From assembly GCA_019918135.1 (NCBI GenBank), contig WBZZ01006832.1:5001-69000 (forward strand): a stretch of 64,000 nucleotides of DNA, written 5' to 3'. Source of the DNA: Paulinella micropora. Lineage: Eukaryota; Cercozoa; Imbricatea; Euglyphida; Paulinellidae. Positions 59,442 to 64,000 of this stretch are shown in pieces. Each line of letters starts with the position of its first letter. The first letter of the stretch is position 1. The translations under genes and the position numbers were made by a program. The notes under the pieces were generated by a model. The model did not search any database. It worked only from the letters and a program-made list of their open reading frames with translations, and was not told where the DNA came from.

Positions 59442-61502
59442 ATGTTGTCTAGTGCGAATCGTTCCCGCACGCCACCCTGGCTGGCCTGGTGTCTGTGTGC
59501 GGGCGCGCTGTGTGCCGTAGCTTACTGTCCCCATACTCCGCCGCCGGACGGCCTCCCCAGCCCCACCGCCAGCCCGACCGCCAGCCCGACCGCCAGCCAG
59601 ACCGCCAGCCGCAGCCCCGGCCCGCCAGCGGCCTGGCTGAACCTCAGCGTCACCAGCGCCGGCGCCACGTACCAGCTGCCGCTGGGCGGCGCAACTGCCG
59701 GCCGGCGGTTGCAGCAGTCGACCTTCAGCGTGGACTGGGGGGACGGTTCGGCCGCGGTGCAGTGCACCAACAACGGCCAGGCCTGCGGCCACACGTTTGC
59801 CGCCCGCGGCTTCTACCGAGTGCAGCTGACGGGCCCCGTGCTGGGCTGGAGCATGCTGTACGCGACGGGCACGCGCTGCGCCGACTACTACCCCCAGGTG
59901 TGGCTGGACGAGGCCGGGCAGTCGTGCCCGCAGTACCAGTTCGAGACAGCGGGCTCTTCTTACTCCAACCTATGCAATTCGTACACGGGCTCGTGGTACG
60001 CCTGGGTAGGCGGGCTCGGGGCGTCGCAGGCCTGCTGCGCGTGCGGCGGCGGCACCGTCGAGCCCGCCGAACCGGCGGGGGCTCACCTAGTGGCCATCGA
60101 CGACTGGGGGGACATCGACCTGCACCCCACGGCCGGCAGGCACTTGCAGAACCTGGTGGAGCTGCAGCGCGTCGCTCCGCTGCCCGCGCAGACCGGCCTC
60201 AGGTCTTTGTACCGGTCCTTCAGCGGCCTGGACTCGCTCGCCGCCGTGCTGGACGTGAGCGCGCTGGACACGTCGGCCGTGACCGACGCGTCGTACGTGT
60301 TCGCCGAGTCTTTCTTGCTGGACACGGCGGGCCTCGGCGCCTGGAACATGTCGGCGGCCAGGGACCTGGCGTTCGCGTTCGCCGTCACCAACGGCTCCTT
60401 CGCGGGCGTCGGGCAGTGGGACACCCGGTCGCTGGTCAACGCGACCGCCGCCTTCAACCACGCCATGGGCTTTACGCAGGACCTGGCGGGATGGGACGTG
60501 CGGGGCCTGCAGCTGTGGGACAACTTGCTGCAGGGCGCCGAGTCGTACACGCACGGGCTGAGCGCCTGGGCCACCCAGTTGCCGGCGGGCAGGGGCGCCT
60601 GCCTGTGGGCCTTTGCGCGCACGCGCGTGCGCGAGCAAGCGCGCGCCGCGCTCTGCGAGCCCGAATTCGTGCTCATCGTCAACAGCGGCTACGGGGACAC
60701 GCCGTCGCTGAGGTATCTGGACCCGGCCGTGGTCACCAGCATTCCTGCACACACCTTCACGGTCGACTGGGGCGACGGCACGACGCAGACGTGCACGCAG
60801 GCCCCGGGCACCTCGAGCTGCACCAAAAATTCGGGCGCGTACCCGAACGACCAGGTGTTCATCCTGCGGATCCGGGGCGACCTGCACGGCCTGCGGCGGA
60901 TCGGCACTAGTAGCATCCTGAGTGTCGTAGCCATCAACTCGTGGGGCAACGTGAGCTTGACCACGGCCCAATCCTCGTTCCACCTAGACAACTCGGTGTC
61001 CGGTGCTTACCGCAACTCGCTCTTGTACAGCGATAGCTACTCCGACCTGAGCAGCCTGTCATACGTGGCGCCTATCACGGGCACCCAGGCCCTGCGCTAC
61101 GTGGACAACTTCGGCGCCCTGTTCGTCGGCGCACGCAGCCTGGTGGGCGACCTGCGGGACTGGGACGTTCCGCTGCGGGGTTCTTTGTACAAGATGCTGT
61201 TAGGGGCGCGCATGCTCAACCAGCCCTTGTACTGGAACACTACAGCTGTCACCGGCCTCTCGCAAACGTTCGCGAATGCCATGAGCTTTAACGGCGACCT
61301 CAGCGGCTGGGACGTGGGCCGGGTCACGAGCCTGAGCGGGACCTTTAAGGATACCAAGAGCTTTAACCGGGACATCAGCGGTTGGAACGTGGGGGCCGTC
61401 ACCGACACCAGCTATATGCTGCTCAGGGCCTGCGCCTTCCACCAGGACCTCGGCGCGTGGCCTAGCGGGATCCGGCCGGCCGTAACCAATTGCCCGACCT
61501 AA
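59442..61502 (+). CDS. BspA-like (DUF285) secreted surface protein 2
   Basis: A 686-residue intact frame with a signal peptide (PPWLAWCLCAGALCAVAYC) and a PTAS-repeat linker that may be O-glycosylated. A first PKD-like unit follows (FSVDWGDGSAAVQC, FAARGFYRVQLTG), then a Cys-rich stretch (ASQACCACGGGTVEPAEPAG), BspA/DUF285 repeats (LYRSFSGLDSLAAVLDVSAL, LDTSAVTDASYVF), and a second PKD-like unit (HTFTVDWGDGTTQTC). C-terminal repeats carry the classic signature: LNQPLYWNTTAVTGLSQTF, SFNGDLSGWDVGRVTSLSGT, FNRDISGWNVGAVTDTS. No membrane anchor is visible, so it is secreted or held by partners. The family is common in protists and bacteria, and transfer is likely. Confidence 0.8.
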   Translation: MLSSANRSRTPPWLAWCLCAGALCAVAYCPHTPPPDGLPSPTASPTASPTASQTASRSPGPPAAWLNLSVTSAGATYQLPLGGATAGRRLQQSTFSVDWGDGSAAVQCTNNGQACGHTFAARGFYRVQLTGPVLGWSMLYATGTRCADYYPQVWLDEAGQSCPQYQFETAGSSYSNLCNSYTGSWYAWVGGLGASQACCACGGGTVEPAEPAGAHLVAIDDWGDIDLHPTAGRHLQNLVELQRVAPLPAQTGLRSLYRSFSGLDSLAAVLDVSALDTSAVTDASYVFAESFLLDTAGLGAWNMSAARDLAFAFAVTNGSFAGVGQWDTRSLVNATAAFNHAMGFTQDLAGWDVRGLQLWDNLLQGAESYTHGLSAWATQLPAGRGACLWAFARTRVREQARAALCEPEFVLIVNSGYGDTPSLRYLDPAVVTSIPAHTFTVDWGDGTTQTCTQAPGTSSCTKNSGAYPNDQVFILRIRGDLHGLRRIGTSSILSVVAINSWGNVSLTTAQSSFHLDNSVSGAYRNSLLYSDSYSDLSSLSYVAPITGTQALRYVDNFGALFVGARSLVGDLRDWDVPLRGSLYKMLLGARMLNQPLYWNTTAVTGLSQTFANAMSFNGDLSGWDVGRVTSLSGTFKDTKSFNRDISGWNVGAVTDTSYMLLRACAFHQDLGAWPSGIRPAVTNCPT
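59558..59612 (+). repeat. 12-bp coding repeat (PTAS)
   Basis: CCGACCGCCAGC units, about four copies with small changes, encode the Pro-Thr-Ala-Ser linker. Confidence 0.8.
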
Positions 61503-61857
61503 CCGTAGATTACCAAAGAAAAAAAAACAGCCTGCTGGCTGAGCTGTAAAAATGGCTTTTTTTTAAATTAAAAAAAATCTTTGGACTATACACCAGTTAT
61601 CCAAAAGCAGAAATACAAGGCGGAGCGGAAGAGAGAGAGAGAGAGAAAAAAAGTGCAGATCAGACAGAAAGTAGTTAGACAGAAATCTCACTAGTTTGGG
61701 ATGGGAAAGGTTGCAAGGCCTCCCGCCCCCCCCCCCCCAGTTCTTTTCGCGGCTGGCCCCCACATTGGGCTGCGCAATGTTGGGGGGGGGGGGGGCCTTC
61801 GCGCCCCTTTCCCCCCCCCCCGGGAGACAAGACAAGACCTTCAGAAAAAACTCTTTC
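61503..61857. other. Intergenic region with C/G-armed hairpin
   Basis: No gene seen. It contains a T/A-rich 3' signal-like block near 61558-61580, a GA repeat near 61631-61645, and a hairpin at 61757-61790 (CCCCCACATTG facing CAATGTTGGGGG), flanked by further C-runs. Confidence 0.6.
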
Positions 61858-62457
61858 ATGTCCACAGCAGGTAAAATGGCCCGCAACCTGATCGACAGAT
61901 GTTATCATGAGAGTTGCCCGCTCCACCATCAGCCGGCCGACGTACGTTTCCGCAAGTGTGCCCGCTGTCTCTATGCTACGTACTGCAGCCAAAAGTGCCA
62001 GAAGGCACACTGGAAGGGCGAGCACGGCCGGCTCTGCCGCGAGGGCTCCTTGTTCGCGACTCAACACCGGCGCCTGAACGCGTACATGTCCTTCATCAGG
62101 AAAGAAAAAGGCGACGCGCTCAACCGCGAACTAGTGTCGTTGGCGCCGCTCGGCGAGCAGGGCGGGGTAGTGTACGTGTGCCTGGCCCCGGACGGCACCG
62201 AGAGGCGCCGCTACGTGTCGGCGTCTGTGTTGCTGCGTCCGGCCTGGGAAAGACTGCGCTGCATGGTGGCCGGCGTGCCGGTTTTCCAATTGCAGCAGCA
62301 GCGCGGACATAACCACCCTCACCGGCTGCTGATGGTAGAGGCGCCCTTCGTTCGTCTGTTTGACGGGCCGACGATCGCCAACGAAGCTGATGAGGGCGCT
62401 CAGTACATGTACTGGCAGACCGCTTCCGCGGTGATGTTGTTGTGGTTAGTGGGATGA
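61858..62457 (+). CDS. MYND zinc-finger protein
   Basis: A 199-residue intact frame from ATG 61858 (MSTAGKMARN); a second in-frame ATG is at 61876. The MYND finger is near the N-terminus: CYHESCPLHHQPADVRFRKC, then ARCLYATYCSQKCQKAHWKG and HGRLC, with the full C-C-C-C-C-C-H-C set. MYND fingers bind proline-rich peptides and act as transcription or chromatin adaptors. The C-terminal ~130 residues (FIRKEKGDALNRELVSLAPL, YVSASVLLRPAWERLRCMVA) have no recognised domain and no SET motif. It lies downstream of the BspA-like gene on the same strand, convergent with the partial gene at the right end. Confidence 0.75.
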   Translation: MSTAGKMARNLIDRCYHESCPLHHQPADVRFRKCARCLYATYCSQKCQKAHWKGEHGRLCREGSLFATQHRRLNAYMSFIRKEKGDALNRELVSLAPLGEQGGVVYVCLAPDGTERRRYVSASVLLRPAWERLRCMVAGVPVFQLQQQRGHNHPHRLLMVEAPFVRLFDGPTIANEADEGAQYMYWQTASAVMLLWLVG

Positions 62458-62477
62458 AAAGACGCTTTTTTGTTTTG

Positions 62478-62490
62478 TTATTAAACAAAC
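62478..62490. terminator. Convergent 3' region motif
   Basis: TTATTAAACAAAC about 20 bases after the MYND gene stop, between convergent genes; an ATTAAA-type signal. Confidence 0.3.
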
Positions 62491-62536
62491 GAACTCGCTG
62501 CGTTCACAGCAAGATTTAAAAAAAAAGTCGGGCTCG

Positions 62537-64000
62537 TCACTCTACTACCGCCCCATTCCTGCCGGAACAGTCTCTCACCCGCGCGCCCAGCCCTTTGAAG
62601 TCAGGTGCGCGGCAAGCCAGCGGCGCAAACAGCCTCTGTAACATTTCAGCGCGGGTAGGCCCGTTCGTCAGCCACAGGGCCCTCTCCTCGTCCTTCAGCA
62701 GCAGGCCCCGCCAGATAGAGGACACCAGTAGCAGCCAGGGGTGGCCGATTCGTCTGTTGTACGACAGGTCCCCGGGGTCGTGGCTGTGCGCGACCATCAG
62801 CGCCCGGGCCAACGACAGCAAGAAGCAGCTGCGCTCGCTGCCGTCCTGGTCGGGCGTGCCCCCCGCATCTTCTGCCTGAACCTGCGGCCGAACAGACAGA
62901 CAGCCGGTTAGTGTCTCGGCGAGACAGCCGCGCTCGAACAGCGTAGCGGGCCTGTCGGGGTTGTAGTAGTGCCAGCGGCCGGCATTCGCGAACCAGACTA
63001 CGCAGTGTAAACGCGTGTCGACCGAGCGCCGGCTGACGAGGAACGTGCTGTACTGTCTTAGGTCCTCAGATGTAAGAGTGGTCGTCGCCTCGTCGAGATC
63101 CCAAAGGATCCTGCGCGGGCACAACTTGGCGAACGGCCGGGCATGTCCGTACCGGAACTCGTGCAGCTTCCGCAGCACGACGTTGCCGCTGGCGCCGATG
63201 CCGGTGCCCAAACGTGGGTCCCACGACGCCAGCAAGCCCAGCCCGAAGAACACGCGGCCGTTCCTGAAGCCCACGTTGCGCTGCCAATCGAACCGCCCTA
63301 CGTCGCCTATGGCGCGCAGCCACCACCGCAGCACCCAGGCGTGATCGGGTGCGACAACGATGGCGTCGTCCCAGCCCAGCACGCGCGGCCACCGAGCCGG
63401 CACATAGTGCAGGGTCAGCAGGGGGGCGCTGGTGTCGACGTCGCAGCCGGCAAAGGCGTAGTGTGTGCGGGCGGCCGCGTAGCTCCAGGCGAACGCGGCG
63501 GCCGCCGATGGTAGCCCCACGCCGCCGCCGCCGAGTCTGTCCTGCCTAGTCGCCAACGTCGAGAGTCCCAGCGCCAGCCAGTGCAGCCTAGCTATGGACC
63601 AGCGCCCGGTCGCGACGTAACAGCCCCCGGCGCTGGCAACGCCTGCATCTAGCACAGGCCAGCGCCGGCAGGGCACCAACGGCTCGCCGGCGCCGGGCCA
63701 CTCGAGCGCCCAGCGCAAGGTTCGCTCGAAATAGTTCAGCACGTCGTGGACTGCGTGTCGGCGCGCGCTCGCGAGCCGGCAACGTTGCCTGAGCTCGCGA
63801 TTGTCATGTGCTACTGTCAGAACGCACACGGGGTCGCGGTCGAACAACGCGTTGAAGTCGGCGTTCGGCAGGTCGTGCGCCAGCAGCCTGGCCCTGGCGC
63901 CGAGGTCTACCCACTGCAAATGCCCGCCCTCCAGCAGCACCACGACGCGGCGGAGGGTATTTAGGTCGTCGTGCCAGGGTTGGTTCGCCACCAACCGCAG
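62537..64000 (-). CDS. Hypothetical protein, possible cysteine protease (partial)
   Basis: The frame is open to the right edge with no ATG near it, so the N-terminus lies outside the window. At least 486 residues are seen. The N-terminal part has VVVLLEGGHLQWVDLGARAR and Trp-rich segments (RWALEWPGAGEPLVPCRRWP). The C-terminal third has RLHCVVWFANAGRWHYYNPD, then GTPDQDGSERSCFLLSLARA. A His strand, an acidic residue in NPD, a Gln and a Cys at the head of a helix is the order of Ulp1/adenain-type (C48/C5) proteases, but spacing and motifs are weak. Function uncertain. Confidence 0.45.
   Translation of the reverse strand: MRLVANQPWHDDLNTLRRVVVLLEGGHLQWVDLGARARLLAHDLPNADFNALFDRDPVCVLTVAHDNRELRQRCRLASARRHAVHDVLNYFERTLRWALEWPGAGEPLVPCRRWPVLDAGVASAGGCYVATGRWSIARLHWLALGLSTLATRQDRLGGGGVGLPSAAAAFAWSYAAARTHYAFAGCDVDTSAPLLTLHYVPARWPRVLGWDDAIVVAPDHAWVLRWWLRAIGDVGRFDWQRNVGFRNGRVFFGLGLLASWDPRLGTGIGASGNVVLRKLHEFRYGHARPFAKLCPRRILWDLDEATTTLTSEDLRQYSTFLVSRRSVDTRLHCVVWFANAGRWHYYNPDRPATLFERGCLAETLTGCLSVRPQVQAEDAGGTPDQDGSERSCFLLSLARALMVAHSHDPGDLSYNRRIGHPWLLLVSSIWRGLLLKDEERALWLTNGPTRAEMLQRLFAPLACRAPDFKGLGARVRDCSGRNGAVVE

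Noticed and set aside
59489-60910. 473-residue Arg/Gly-rich plus-strand frame
   Set aside because: Shifted-frame shadow of the intact BspA-like gene 2, which has the signal peptide and repeats.

Overview
The window looks like part of the genome of a large double-stranded DNA virus of a protist, or an integrated or episomal copy of one in its host. The evidence is dense packing on both strands, a UL52-type primase beside a UL9-type origin-binding helicase, and many host-like signalling genes: PARP, RBR-type RING, USP, protein kinases, SNF2, MYND and ankyrin. EsV-1-7-like cysteine repeats and BspA-type surface proteins also fit. No capsid, DNA polymerase, RNA polymerase or packaging gene of the main genome lies here, so I cannot choose between Nucleocytoviricota, a mirusvirus-like virus or an endogenised copy. 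The DNA is GC-rich with very long C and G runs. The exception is the first ~1 kb, which is AT-rich and carries a fragment resembling a Polinton-type polymerase. Roughly a dozen genes are spread over more than one reading frame, about one to three breaks each; either sequencing indels or decay would explain this.

Layout. 1-1080: AT-rich flank. 1210-6490: tandem duplication of a primase gene. 6503-10101: UL9-like helicase. 10.2-12.9 kb: small genes, a coiled-coil protein and an NHL propeller. 13-15.1 kb: EsV-1-7-like repeat protein with a nuclease-like end. 15.4-19.0 kb: WWE-PARP-ankyrin protein. 19.2-21.0 kb: RING/IBR protein. 21.1-22.2 kb: CA-repeat intergenic region. 22.2-25.2 kb: two unknown proteins. 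25.5-30.6 kb: two related kinase-like genes flanking an SNF2-type ATPase. 30.8-38.8 kb: membrane protein, USP protease, unknowns, a kinase and an isochorismatase-fold protein. 39.4-44 kb: multi-pass membrane proteins and an ankyrin-like protein. 44.1-45.9 kb: array of ~285-bp tandem repeats with nested inverted repeats. 46-56.7 kb: unknowns, a methyltransferase-like protein, a Zn-motif protein, a membrane protein and a kinase-like gene. 57-61.5 kb: divergent pair of BspA-like secreted proteins. 61.9-62.5 kb: MYND-finger protein. 62.5-64 kb: partial unknown gene running off the right end.

How it may work together. The primase, the origin-binding helicase and the repeat array are plausibly one replication module. 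PARP, RBR, USP, kinases, MYND and SNF2 would act on host signalling, ubiquitin and chromatin. The BspA-like and multi-pass proteins would act at membranes or the virion surface. Three kinds of repeat structure recur: a palindrome-plus-C-tract element lying inside or at the edge of coding regions, hairpins with complementary C-run and G-run arms, and AATAAA-type motifs near gene 3' ends.
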